A stretch of 64,000 nt of DNA from Plantago ovata (lineage: Eukaryota; Streptophyta; Magnoliopsida; Lamiales; Plantaginaceae), in the NCBI GenBank assembly GCA_028274465.1, contig CM051457.1:71460496-71524495 (forward strand), in the 5' to 3' direction. Every line of letters starts with the position of its first letter. Position 1 is the first letter of the stretch. The notes beneath the pieces are model-generated. The model had not been told where the DNA came from, ran no database searches, and worked only from the letters and a program-made list of their open reading frames with translations. Shown in pieces: positions 30,819-41,081 of this stretch. The position numbers and the translations under genes were made by a program.

Positions 30819-32963
30819 CTATCTTTTCCTTCTGTGGGTACTAGACTTCCCCGTCATGATTCTCCTTCCCGTGCTTTGATCCTGTGAATAAGAGTGAACA
30901 TAGACGTTAAGACCACTGTAATCAATAGTGTTAGAAGTATCGGGTGGATAAGTTATGGCTTGCAACACGTGTTGCTTGCCATCCACTTCGATAGTGCAAG
31001 TCCTTCGGTAGATGTCCATCACTGAGCGTATTTTGGTCAAGAATGTTCGTCCTAAGAGTATGACATCCCCCGTTCCTGGTGCTGATGCTGGCATAATTAC
31101 AAAATCGGTGTGGACAGAAGCTTCACCAATTTTGACTAATACATTCTTCACAACGCCTTCGGGTTTCACAAGGGATCCATCCGCCAGTTGCACAATAGCC
31201 TTATGCACAGTTAGTTCTCCAAGGTTACTCTTCTCGAAAACGTTCAAAGGGAGCACATTAGAGTAGGATCCAATGTCCAATGTGGCTCGGACATCTTCAA
31301 GCTCCCCAATCCCGACCTTAATATCGAAACTTTGAGGGAGTGGCTCGGATTCCTCTTGCTCCATTTCACTCTTGTTGGTACCAAGGTACTTTCCTTCTTC
31401 TTCGGCTTGTGGAGGTAGGTCCCTCTTGCAACTTTCGCACTTAGTAACCTTCTTGATGGTAATTTCAACAGGTAGATCACCCACTAAGTTAATGGACAAT
31501 GACTTCTCAGTGTTGCTAGGCAGTTTGCCTTGTTCCCTACTTGCTCCTCGGTCGATCAACTCTTGCATCTTTTGATGGGTAAGCCTAGTGCTCTCTTCTA
31601 ACTTATCGAGCCTTGCCCTAGTCTTCTCAGAATCTTCTTCATACCGTTTGAGAAAACTTTGTGTGTGATCAACCATCTTCTGCAAGTTCTCCATCAGTAG
31701 AGCCGTCTTCGACTTCGGTGGCTCTTTCGGAGCGGGGTTTTCGCAATGATCATTACCATAGTTCAGCCTACTACGGTCTTGGTTAGGTCCATAAGTTTGG
31801 TTAGCCGGTGCATATCCTTGATTGTTACGGTATCCTCTTCTCCAGAATCCACCTCGAGGATTCCTACCGTCTTGTCCGTAGCTAACTTCTTGAGTGCCAA
31901 ACTTCGTAGCAAAGGCTTCTTCTTCGCCTCCTCGAGCCCAGTTGCCATCTTCGTATGCCAACTCCGATCTACACATATGAGCCCCATGCCCATAGTTCTT
32001 GCATATTCGGCATACTTCGTTCGAAACAGTTGTTCCGGTGGCGCTCTTGAGGACTTGCTTCAATTCGTTGGTAAAGCACTCGAATTGATCCCCATTCCCC
32101 CTGTACATAGGGGCTTCTTGAGTCGGTGGAGCTTCAGGTCCACGTCTCCTAACCATTGCTCTTGGGTCCTTGAACTGCGAACCCTTAGCAAGCCTTTCGA
32201 AAACTGCCCAGACGGCTTCTGCGGTTTCCTCCCAAATATTGCCTCGGCATTGGAAATCCACCACTTGTTGGTTCTCGAAGGTTAGTCCATTGTAGAAGTG
32301 TTGGACTAGGTCGGAGAGTTCATGGTGAGGGCACTTGTTCGTGAGATCTTGGAACCTCTCGAACGCGGTGTAGATGGTCTCATCATAGTCCTGCTTGAAT
32401 CCAGTGATCTGCGCCTTAAGTGCGGTGGTCAGAGTGTGCGGGAAGTATTTCTCCATGAAAGCTGAAAAAACCTTTTCCCAAGTGTCCAGCGAGCCTGCTG
32501 GAAGAGAGCTCAGCCATGACTTGGCTCTGTCGCCAAGTCCCATTGCAAAAACCTTCATCCTTAATTCATCCGTGGTTATGTCAGCTCCGGGTCGTGGAAG
32601 TTGGTTGACGAAATCATCGATATCGTTCAAGTACCCCATCACATCTTCCCTTGATAAGCCATAGAACCTCGGAAGTTGTTGGAATGCGTGGTTCTTGATT
32701 TCCAGATCTTGGGTTGCAGGCGAAAGAACTATCGCCGGTCCCCTTATACGATCCTTGGTGGGTTGTACCCATGCCTTCAGTGGTCTAGCTTCTGCCATTC
32801 CGTTGATTTCCTTGAATAGACTAATTAGAGATTCAGAGAAATCGGTTTCCTCTATTTCCTCTAGTGCGCGCCTTTCAAGTAGTCGCCTTCTTTGGTGGTA
32901 GACTCTATCGATCTCAGCAATTGAATTAGCAAGCGGTGTTCCTGCAGAATGCGTATGCGACAT
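30819..32963 (-). CDS. gag-pro: AthA-4 gag-protease polyprotein, uninterrupted
   Basis: 714 codons. The ATG (complement of 32961-32963) aligns with MPHTRSKG of AthA-3. An upstream TTG in frame is less likely. Domains: retrotransposon Gag at about residues 85-260 with RAKSWLSSLPAGSLDTWEKV; zinc knuckle CRICKNYGHGAHMC at about 317-330; a Gly/Asn/Arg-rich linker; a coiled-coil-like stretch at about 420-470; and a retropepsin-like fold with LPVEITI, the active-site position DIG at 563-565 and VILLGRTFLTK near 650. The expected DTG has become DIG, so protease activity is doubtful although the frame is open. It ends at 30819 with no RT. The product would act in particle assembly in the cytoplasm, probably with Pol supplied by another element. 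Confidence 0.93.
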   Translation of the reverse strand: MSHTHSAGTPLANSIAEIDRVYHQRRRLLERRALEEIEETDFSESLISLFKEINGMAEARPLKAWVQPTKDRIRGPAIVLSPATQDLEIKNHAFQQLPRFYGLSREDVMGYLNDIDDFVNQLPRPGADITTDELRMKVFAMGLGDRAKSWLSSLPAGSLDTWEKVFSAFMEKYFPHTLTTALKAQITGFKQDYDETIYTAFERFQDLTNKCPHHELSDLVQHFYNGLTFENQQVVDFQCRGNIWEETAEAVWAVFERLAKGSQFKDPRAMVRRRGPEAPPTQEAPMYRGNGDQFECFTNELKQVLKSATGTTVSNEVCRICKNYGHGAHMCRSELAYEDGNWARGGEEEAFATKFGTQEVSYGQDGRNPRGGFWRRGYRNNQGYAPANQTYGPNQDRSRLNYGNDHCENPAPKEPPKSKTALLMENLQKMVDHTQSFLKRYEEDSEKTRARLDKLEESTRLTHQKMQELIDRGASREQGKLPSNTEKSLSINLVGDLPVEITIKKVTKCESCKRDLPPQAEEEGKYLGTNKSEMEQEESEPLPQSFDIKVGIGELEDVRATLDIGSYSNVLPLNVFEKSNLGELTVHKAIVQLADGSLVKPEGVVKNVLVKIGEASVHTDFVIMPASAPGTGDVILLGRTFLTKIRSVMDIYRRTCTIEVDGKQHVLQAITYPPDTSNTIDYSGLNVYVHSYSQDQSTGRRIMTGKSSTHRRKR

Positions 32964-33126
32964 ACACAATCTGTGATAGACTAGGAGAAGTGATTAGAAA
33001 CAAATAGGAAAAGAATAGAGAGATTAAAAAGGAAAACTAAAACTAATAGAATTAGGAATCTAAAGCTGTAAATCAAAACAAATTAAATAGAAAAAAGGAG
33101 TATAGTCCCCGGCAACGGCGCCAATT
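32964..33126 (-). promoter_or_regulatory. AthA-4 5' untranslated region and primer site
   Basis: A short leader between gag and the 5' LTR. The primer site TGGCGCCGTTGCCGGGGA lies on the minus strand within 33105-33123 and is a perfect complement of the plant tRNA-Asp 3' end. Confidence 0.93.
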
Positions 33127-34393
33127 TGATGAACGTGTCAGACTCAATCAAATAAATTTGTAATTAGCCAAAGGCAATCCACAACTACAACGAAAACCGT
33201 AGTGTAGTAGCAGAATGACTCGAGTGTCGTTCTCTCGGGACTATAACTAGCTTTATCTATTTAATCAAGAGAATATAAAACAGCAGATAGAGAGCAATAG
33301 GGGGTTTTCAAGAAGATAATGGAGGTTGGTGATAGTATGGTCCTTCTTAACATAATGGGTCGATAATCATGCATAAATTCCTCGGTCTTGCATAGAGATC
33401 TTTGAATGAATCTTGGGTCCTGTTGTAAGTATTGTGCACTACGAAGATAATATGGGTCTGACCTGTCAACAACTAACGTCCTATTGTGTTCCGTAATCAT
33501 TCAACACTACGAAGATAATTTGGTCTGATTGGCCGACAAGTGTCCTAGTGTGCATAATGATCAATACAACATACGAGAATTTTGGTGTTCAACTCATCAA
33601 CGAAATAAAGCAATGACACGGAGTATAATGCGCGATATAGCCATTAGCATGATTATTTTCCCTCGCTAAGAATTCACATACTACCACTAACGATAAATTT
33701 AGCTACTCATAATGTGCATGCAATCAATAGCAATCATAGAAGAAAACATATTGAAAGAATATAAAATAAGTAGATAAAAGTTGTAAGATACAAAGTTATC
33801 GAAGGTTGTCAATCTCCGGATGATTGCGATCCTACGCGCTCCAATCTGCTATGAAAAAGTATCCCCTAAGCTATGGAATTCCCAGGACAGGCCCCGGGAA
33901 GTTCCTACCTAAAACTATAGAGAGAGGTGAGAAAGTAGGCTTGGAAAGATATGATTTTTGGAGAGAAAACTCGCAACTATATATAGGCCCGGAATTTGCC
34001 CGCGACGGTTCGCCCGAGGCACGGGGTGGTTCGCCCCACAGTGTGAACGCGGAATTTTCGCGTTTTCGACGCGGTTTTGGATTTCTTCACCTTTTCGGAC
34101 TCGGTTTATGACTTCTAGTAGCCTTCTAACCTCCAGATTCGGCCCCTAGACTCCAAATCCTATCCGGAAACCTTCAAATACTCCAAATATGCTTCTGTAA
34201 CACCAATTCCTTGTAGACTTTAATATAATTGCCCGTAAATCTCCGAATTTCAACCAAAACCTGTAAAATAAAATCTAAAGGGAAATGTGACACTATTCTA
34301 ATAAAATGTACTAAAATATAGGTAAATTAACATAGAGGATACCTAAATTAGGTGAAAAAGACTCGAATGAAAGTGTAAAATACACATTCATCA
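33127..34393 (-). repeat. AthA-4 5' LTR
   Basis: 1267 bp, the same ends as the 3' LTR. Antisense TATA at 33977-33987 and hairpin units near 34000-34045. The target repeat TCAAC follows at 34394. Confidence 0.93.
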
Positions 34394-34398
34394 TCAAC

Positions 34399-36358
34399 CC
34401 ACCAAGGATCGTATGAGGGGACCGGCGATTGTTCATTCGTCTGCAACTCGAGATCTGGAAATCAAGAACCACGCGTTCCAACAACTTCCGAGGTTCTAAG
34501 GCTTAGCAAGGGAAGATGTGATGGGGTACTTGCACGATATCGATGATTTCGTCAACCAACTCCCACGACCCGGAGCTGAAAAAACAACGGATGAGTTACG
34601 GATGAAGGTTTTTGCTATGGGGCTTGGCGACAGAGCCAAGTCATGGTTGAGTTCTCTACCAGCAGGCTCGCTGGACACTTGGGAGAAGGTTTTTTCAGCT
34701 TTCATGGAAAAATACTTCCCTCACACCTTGACTACCGCGCTAAAGGCGCAAATCACTGGATTCAAGCAGGACTATGATGAGACCATCTACACCGCGTTTG
34801 AGAGGTTCCAAGATCTCACGAACAAGTGCCGTCACCATGGTTTTGAACTTTCTGACCTAGTCCAACACTTCTTCAATGGACTAACCTTCGAGTACCAACA
34901 AGTGGTGGATTTCCAATGCCGAGGCAATATTTGGGAGGAAACCGTAGAAGCCGTCTGGGCAGTTTTCGAAAGGCTTGCTAAGGGTTCGCAGTTCAAGGAC
35001 CCAAGAGAGCGATGGTTAGGAGACGTGGACCTGAAGCTCAACCGACCCAAGAAGCCCCTATGTATAGGGGGAATGGGGATCAATTCGAGTGCTTTACCAA
35101 CGAATTGAAGCAAGTCCTCAAGAGCGCCACTGGAACAACTGTTTCGAACGAAGTATGCCAAATATGCAAGAACTATGGGCATGGGGCTCATATGTGTAGA
35201 TCGGAGCTTGCGTATGATGATGGCAACTGGGCTCGAGGAGGCGAAGAGGAAGCCTTTGCTACGGAGTTTGGTACTCAAGAAGCCAGCTACGGACAAGACG
35301 GTAGGAATCCTCGAGGTGGATTTTGGAGAAGAGGGTTCCAAAACAATCAAGGATATGCACCGGCTAACCAAACTTATGGCCCTAACCAAAACCGTAGTCG
35401 GCTAAACTATGGTAATGATCACTGCGAAAACCCCGCTCCGAAAGAGCCACCGAAGTCGAAGTCAGCTCGACTAATGGAGAACTTGGAAAAGATGGTTGAT
35501 CACACCCAAAGTTTTCTCAAACGTTACGAAGAAGATTCCGAGAAGACTAGGGCAAGGCTTGATAGGTTGGAAGGGAGCACTAGGCTTGCCCATCAAAAGA
35601 TGCAAGAGTTGATCGACCGAGGAGCAAGTAGGGAGCAAGGCAAGCTGCCTAGCAACACTGAGAAGTCAATGTCCATTACCTTGGTGGGTGATCTACCTGT
35701 TGAAATCACCATCAAGAAGGTTGCTAAGTGCGAGAGTTGCGAGGGGGAAGTTCCCCCACAGGCTGAGGAAGAAGAGAAGGACCTTGGTGCTGACGAGAGT
35801 GAAGAGGAGCAAGAGGATCCCGAGCCACTCCCTCAAAGTTTCGATGTTAAGATCGGGATTGGGGAACTTGAAGATGTTCGTGCCACACTAGACACGGAAT
35901 CCTACTCTAATGTGCTCCCTTTGAATGTGTTCGAGAAGAGTAACCTTGGAAAACTATTTGTGCATAAGGCTATTGTGCAACTGGCGGATGGATCCTTTGT
36001 GAAACCTGAAGCCGTTGTGAAGAATGCATTGGTCAAGATTGGTGAAGCTTCTGTATACACCGATTTTGTAGTTATGCCGGCGTCTACACCTGGGACGGGG
36101 GATGTCATTCTATTGGGGCGAACGTTCTTGACTAAGCTACACTCCGTGATGGACATCTACCGAAGAACTTGCACTGTTGAAGTGGATGGCAAGCAACATG
36201 TGTTGCAAGCCATATCTGATCCACCTGATCCACCTGATACTTCTCACACTATTGACTACAGTGGTCTTAATGTCTATGTTCATTCTTATTCACTGGTTCG
36301 AGGCATGAGAAGGAGATCCGTGAAGGGGAAGTCTAGTACCCTCAAGAAGAAAAGCTAG
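34399..36358 (+). pseudogene. gag-pro: AthA-3 gag-protease, second piece
   Basis: Resumes gag at the point of AthA-4 insertion. It has a TAA near 34498 (AthA-4 reads a Tyr codon there), a Gag core open from 34518 to about 35000, a frameshift near 35005, and then an open frame to 36358. That last frame covers knuckle CQICKNYGHGAHMC (about 35155-35198), the linker, and the protease-like fold, where the triad reads DTE at 35891-35899 and VILLGRTF follows. It ends GKSSTLKKKS. Lesions in gag and in the catalytic triad make it non-functional. Confidence 0.9.
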
Positions 36359-36988
36359 GCGAAGACAGGAGTCGAGTCAAAGACTTTAAACAATGGCGCT
36401 ATCCGGGAGGCAACCCGGGGTTTTTATCACTTTCTTTACCGCTTTATTTCATGCATTCATACTTGAAAAATTTGCTTTTCATATGTGAATTTGTTCGTCT
36501 CTGTGTCGTATGTGCTTATGTTATGTTTGAGTGAGATTTTTCGAGTGATTTTTTGAGAAAAATGGTTTTCGGGGACTAAAAACCGCATTTTTTTTCGAAA
36601 CGTTCGTCTCCCCACCTCAGGAGGAGGTGGGGGGCGAATCGCCCCCCATGAGGGGCGAATCGCCCTACGCTCCAGAGCGCGCGCGCGCGCTCCGGACTCG
36701 CGGGGCGATTCGCCCCGCACAGGGCGATTCGCACTAGGCGTGGGGCGAATCGCCCTACGTTCTGCAGATTGAAAAAACGGGGTTCTCCCCCATTTTTCCT
36801 CATTTCACTTCATCTTCTTCTCTTAAGCTCCAAAAATTCCTCCATTTTCACAAAACCTTCAAACCTTCATAACTTCTTCATCTTTCCATCAATTTGTGTG
36901 TTCTTTAGCTTCAATCGAAGCCCGTTACGTGCTCTTTCTTTTCATCCGAACAAATTTGTTCCTAGTTCATTCAATCTCCGGATTTGAG
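36359..36988 (+). other. AthA-3 post-gag region and ORF2 leader
   Basis: Noncoding. CGGGAGGCAACCCGGGG near 36403, an AT-rich stretch, a hairpin array with GC tract (36600-36770), then a CT-rich stretch resembling a plant mRNA leader up to the donor at 36989. Confidence 0.6.
36600..36770 (+). repeat. Family A hairpin array after gag (AthA-3)
   Basis: Includes GGGGCGAATCGCCCC twice in slightly extended form, GGGGCGATTCGCCCC, and partial units, around GCGCGCGCGCGCGC at 36677-36690. The outer CACCTC/GAGGTG arms at 36615-36632 form a further stem. Confidence 0.85.
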
Positions 36989-37524
36989 GTAATCTCACAT
37001 GAACCCTAATTTTTCAAATTTGGGGGTTTTTTGATTTATGCTTCAATTAAGCTTGTATGATGTATGGGTTGATGATTTATGTGATTAGAATCGTTATTCA
37101 TTATCAATTGCATGTTCAATTAGGCTTGGTTTGTTGATTTGAGATTTTGCTATTAGATGATATATCTTGTTAGGAAATGTATCTCTTACTTTCATTCCAT
37201 GCTTAAACATGTGTTTATTGATATGATAATGATGGATGTAATGGTAGAATGCATGATTGATGAAGTTGAGGATTTATGTTAGATTTTTGCTATTATGGTA
37301 TGGATTGAACCTTGTGATTCAAGGCATTTGTTGTTTAGCAAGAGCATAATGTGATATGTTATTGTAGTAGTTACATTGATATGTTGCGTGATGAAGTAGC
37401 TAGACTAGACATTGGGTTTTTGAGGAGTTGGATTGTTGAAGATATTGCTCGTTTGTTCGCTCGTACATTTACGTATGCATAGGTCTGTTTTGCATCGTAC
37501 AAGATACTAATTGCTGTTTGTAAG
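36989..37524 (+). other. Putative intron before AthA-3 ORF2
   Basis: Donor GATTTGAG|GTAATCTC, end GTTTGTAAG, 536 bp, T-rich and stop-rich. Alignment with AthA-4 holds over the whole stretch. Confidence 0.5.
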
Positions 37525-37528
37525 AATC

Positions 37529-38866
37529 ATGGCACCAAGATCGAGGAGAGCCGGCTCGAGCAAAAAGGGCAAGGGAGTAGCATCAAGCTCCCAACCGTCT
37601 CACCATATGTACGAGATATCTTTAGCTGCGGTAGAGGTGCGTCAAAGGCTAGAAGCGAAGCTGGCCGAAGCGGGAGGATCGATCATTCCAGACAGGAGGA
37701 TTGATATCCCAGAGGCAGCAGCTGATACGGCAGGGTATAGGACGCTATCACGATTGGCGTCAAGAAGGAATTGGGTTTGGTACAGTTCCAACAGGTTCAA
37801 GGGGTACGACGATAGCCTCGTCCAAGAGTTCTACATTGGGTACACAGATCTCGAGGAGAAGAATGGGGTACTAGTTCGAGGCCTGATAATACCATGGACA
37901 CCAGAGCACATTTCTCCATTCATCCATTTTGGGCAGCAGGAGTTCAGAGGGAGTGACCATGCCTACCTGTATTCGAGGGCCACTAGGGGGATAGGAAGAC
38001 ATATTACGGACGTGATCTGCAACAGGGAGTACAGATATCTAGAAATCGGGGGAGAACCTACACGGATCCGTCAGAGCGACCTTAGCATTGAAGCTAAGGT
38101 GATGATGAAATTTTGCATCTTCAACTTGATCCCTAGGAAGAATGACTCATGGATTCATCCCTACTACGCCGAGCTCATCTACTGCTTGATAGACAGACAT
38201 CAGATCGACATCGGGCACATCATGTATGAGGAGTATGAGCGCCACTGGGAAAAGAAGAAGAAGCCTTTAATCTTCTCAAGCTTCATCACTGCCTACTGCA
38301 AATATCATGGGGTCGATGACATTGACGAGGGGGATTGCGAGGTTGCTGCCCTTTCACCCTCGACCATTGAGGTGCAGCTAGCTAGGTATCAGTTGAAGAA
38401 CTCCACGGCTGCCGCTGCTGATGTGGGAGCACCCTTCCAGCCGAGCGATTCCGATCATGAGAATGATTATGAGGATGCTATGGAGGCCGATGATGGCCAA
38501 GCTCCTATCCCAGATATCCCATTTGTCCATAGAGCACCGCAGGCACCGCCTCGAGCACCACAGGGGTCTAGAGGATTTGACTTCTCTGAATTCCGTACCT
38601 ACCTCGACGGCCGTTTCGATAGAATTGATGCCAGTAACGCGGCCTTGCAACAGGACAATGCGGCCTTGCGACAGGACCTCGACGGGCACATTGCCCAACA
38701 CAACCGCGATTGGGAAACATTCGAGGAGCATCGCCGGGAGGATAGGAAACAAAGGTGGGAGCAGCAACAGCTCATCCAGAAGCAACAGGAGGCCCTACGG
38801 CAGTCCAATGAGCTCCTGTCTAACATGTGGAGGAACTTTTATGGGGATTACCATCCCGATGATTAG
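37529..38866 (+). CDS. AthA-3 ORF2: PTP-domain protein, intact
   Basis: 446 codons from ATGGCACCAAG. Same build as AthA-4 ORF2: basic start (MAPRSRRAGSSKKGKG), PTP domain at residues about 70-235 with SLVQEFYIGYTD and VLVRGLIIPW, an acidic/Pro linker, and a coiled coil with LQQDNAALRQDLD-type heptads, ending FYGDYHPDD. Compared with AthA-4 it carries an extra copy of a short NAAL-type repeat in the coiled coil. No membrane features. It has stayed open although the gag of the same element is broken. Confidence 0.85.
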   Translation: MAPRSRRAGSSKKGKGVASSSQPSHHMYEISLAAVEVRQRLEAKLAEAGGSIIPDRRIDIPEAAADTAGYRTLSRLASRRNWVWYSSNRFKGYDDSLVQEFYIGYTDLEEKNGVLVRGLIIPWTPEHISPFIHFGQQEFRGSDHAYLYSRATRGIGRHITDVICNREYRYLEIGGEPTRIRQSDLSIEAKVMMKFCIFNLIPRKNDSWIHPYYAELIYCLIDRHQIDIGHIMYEEYERHWEKKKKPLIFSSFITAYCKYHGVDDIDEGDCEVAALSPSTIEVQLARYQLKNSTAAAADVGAPFQPSDSDHENDYEDAMEADDGQAPIPDIPFVHRAPQAPPRAPQGSRGFDFSEFRTYLDGRFDRIDASNAALQQDNAALRQDLDGHIAQHNRDWETFEEHRREDRKQRWEQQQLIQKQQEALRQSNELLSNMWRNFYGDYHPDD

Positions 38867-38991
38867 TCTTTTCACATGTCCACTCTCAGCCAACCGAGGC
38901 CAAACCGTTCGGTAACATCTAGTATCACTTCTTATTACTCATTCTCTTTTGCTAGGGGCTAGCTTAAGAATCGTAAGGGGGATGGGATGTG
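38867..38991 (+). other. AthA-3 3' region, first part
   Basis: Conserved AGCCAACCGAGGCCAAACC block and CGTAAGGGGGATGGGATGTG, ending in the target site ATGTG (38987-38991) of the solo LTR. The rest of the region resumes at 41082. Confidence 0.8.
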
Positions 38992-41076
38992 TGATAGTGT
39001 ATATGTCCTAGAGACAGTCCTTACTAAGGGCATGGTGCTTTTATAGAGGGCATATATGTACTATTACACAGGTCAACGTAATATAATATATGTTTGTTGC
39101 ATTTTACTATTGAGTATCGCTTTCATATTTATATTACACCAGGCATGCAGCATGTCATATCTATATTACTGTCTGTATTGATATTAAACATGTCCCCTCG
39201 GATAGATGACCGATCACATAGATAGTGGGAGCTATGTGAGTTATCATCTATCCCAAACTCTCCCTAGTCGAGGTTCATCTCGGATGTGGGGGTCTGAATG
39301 AAAACCAGACAAGACTAGTATGCGTGGAGGTTATACTTGTTGGATTAAGTGTGAGCCGATCCCACGGCCACGGAACGGATTGTTGGACAATCGAGAAACG
39401 TTCCCATAACTGCGCATAGTTGTTCGAAGAAGCTTTATCGAACAATGGAAGTACCCACCGGACACTCCCATCGATGTATACTATACACCGAAGTGTCTAT
39501 GGGAACCGGTAAGTTGTCGAAGTGATGCCAGTCGTCCTTTGTACTTACAGGACTTTATCATCACATTTGTTGCCCCATATCCTTGGTGGACCCGTCGATG
39601 TCAGCTCTGAATAAGCAGCTGACCTAAGACACGATCCCGGATTATGGCTACATACAAATGGGGGTGGTTGATTCTGTGAAGGATTCATATCTCAAATGTA
39701 GCACAGGAGAGCACTGCTCATAGTCTGCATAGTTGTGTTGGTAAAGTCACTGGCCAGTGCAAATGATATATTATGATGGTCATAAGTATATCTTAACCAA
39801 ACAACTCCCTTAGACACCCGTGGATGTATTATTGGGATAGACACTTCATCGATCCTATATACATTCCAGCAAGTCAGATGAAGAGACGTTACCATCGCCG
39901 CGTTGAGCGCAACAGTCTTCGCAACGAAAGGGTTAGCTTTGAGAAACCTCTCAAACGTCTTCACGTATTAATATTGCAAATGGAACCGTCTAGGAATTCC
40001 ATGTTGCCTAGTCTAGGACTTGCTTAATACGATGAGGCCCTATGGGTCACACTATGTGGTGATTCAGCCTATCAGAATATCCTTGAAGATGGAATCGCAA
40101 TTAATTTGGAATTAATTATGATTGATGGATTATAATTGATTTGGAATTAATTATAATATTTGGTGGCTCAATTAATGATTTGGAATTATTAATTGAATTG
40201 GCTAATTAATTGTATTTTATGTAAATACAATTAAAGATTATATTTTCGAAATATAATGGAGGTTTGATTTGAAAGGATATGTTAATTTAGAATTAACATA
40301 TGCACTTGGGCAAAATCTACTTGGAGTTTGAATTGCCTTAGAACTATAAGTGGGTCCCAAAATTGGGACCCACCTACTGTCCCAAGGAAGCGCGCACGCA
40401 TGGATGAGTAGGGGAAGGAGTTCGACTCCTTCCTCTATTAGAAGTCCAAGGGATAAGTTAGATTTTCCTGATTGAGTTTTAATTTGATTGGGAATGAATC
40501 TAGACTTGATATTGGTTTCCTTGTGCGATAAGAATTAGATTCTTATTCCTTTACGAAGTCTAATTGCTTATGCTTTAGGCTTCTATAGACAACTATATAT
40601 AGTGGACTATTAGAGAAATTTTTACACACAGTTTCAGACATAGACTTTCACAGTTATTCTACCCAGTTTTCTTAGAGAAAATAAAAATCTCTCCCCTCCT
40701 CTTTAGCCACCCGCGCTCGCCACCTCACCGGAGGAATCGCCGCCCCGTCTTCTTGGTCACACCAAGAATATCCTAGCATTCTTCCGATAGGCAGTTCATC
40801 CGTGGATACCAAGGTTGAGGTTATAGGAGCTGGAAACTAACTCTTATTGTCTTGCAGATATACAGAGTATTGTAGATATCTTCGACTTCGACGAAGGAGA
40901 AGATACACCGGAATATTACGAAGACTTGGAAGCTGCTTTGGAAGTAAGGTTAGTCTTCTAATTGACGTGTTTATATATATATCCGACATATGCATAATCA
41001 ATTAACTTGTATGTTAAGAATTTTTTTGAAATTACGCTGCGTACCCTAGGGGTAACTCTGACCATATTTTCTTACA
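38992..41076. mobile_element. Solo LTR of an unassigned LTR retrotransposon
   Basis: 2085 bp with ends TGATAGTG..TTCTTACA, flanked by ATGTG (38987-38991 and 41077-41081). The AthA-3 3' region, compared with AthA-4, is exactly interrupted here. It contains a TATA box ACTATATATAG near 40594, a tandem AATTAATTTGGAATTAATTA-like stretch at 40095-40200, and a GC-rich patch near 40710-40750. No internal coding region is present. It is probably a copia LTR left by LTR-LTR recombination. The short frames inside it are not credible genes. Its strand is inferred as + from the TATA box only. Confidence 0.82.
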
Positions 41077-41081
41077 ATGTG

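Larger units (their letters stand above)
25598..34393 (-). mobile_element. AthA-4: best-preserved non-autonomous Athila-like element
   Basis: 8796 bp between TTAAC (25593-25597) and TCAAC (34394-34398), a 5-bp duplication with one mutation. Both LTRs are 1267 bp and by eye differ at about two dozen positions (about 2%). The primer site is perfect, and gag-protease (32963-30819) and ORF2 (29668-28364) are uninterrupted. Only about 1.15 kb of noncoding DNA separates the two ORFs, so pol is absent. It is the reference copy for the family here. Confidence 0.94.

Noticed and set aside
39692-40027. Two small overlapping ORFs in the 39.7-40.0 kb region
   Set aside because: They lie inside the solo LTR, have no domain signal and overlap on opposite strands.
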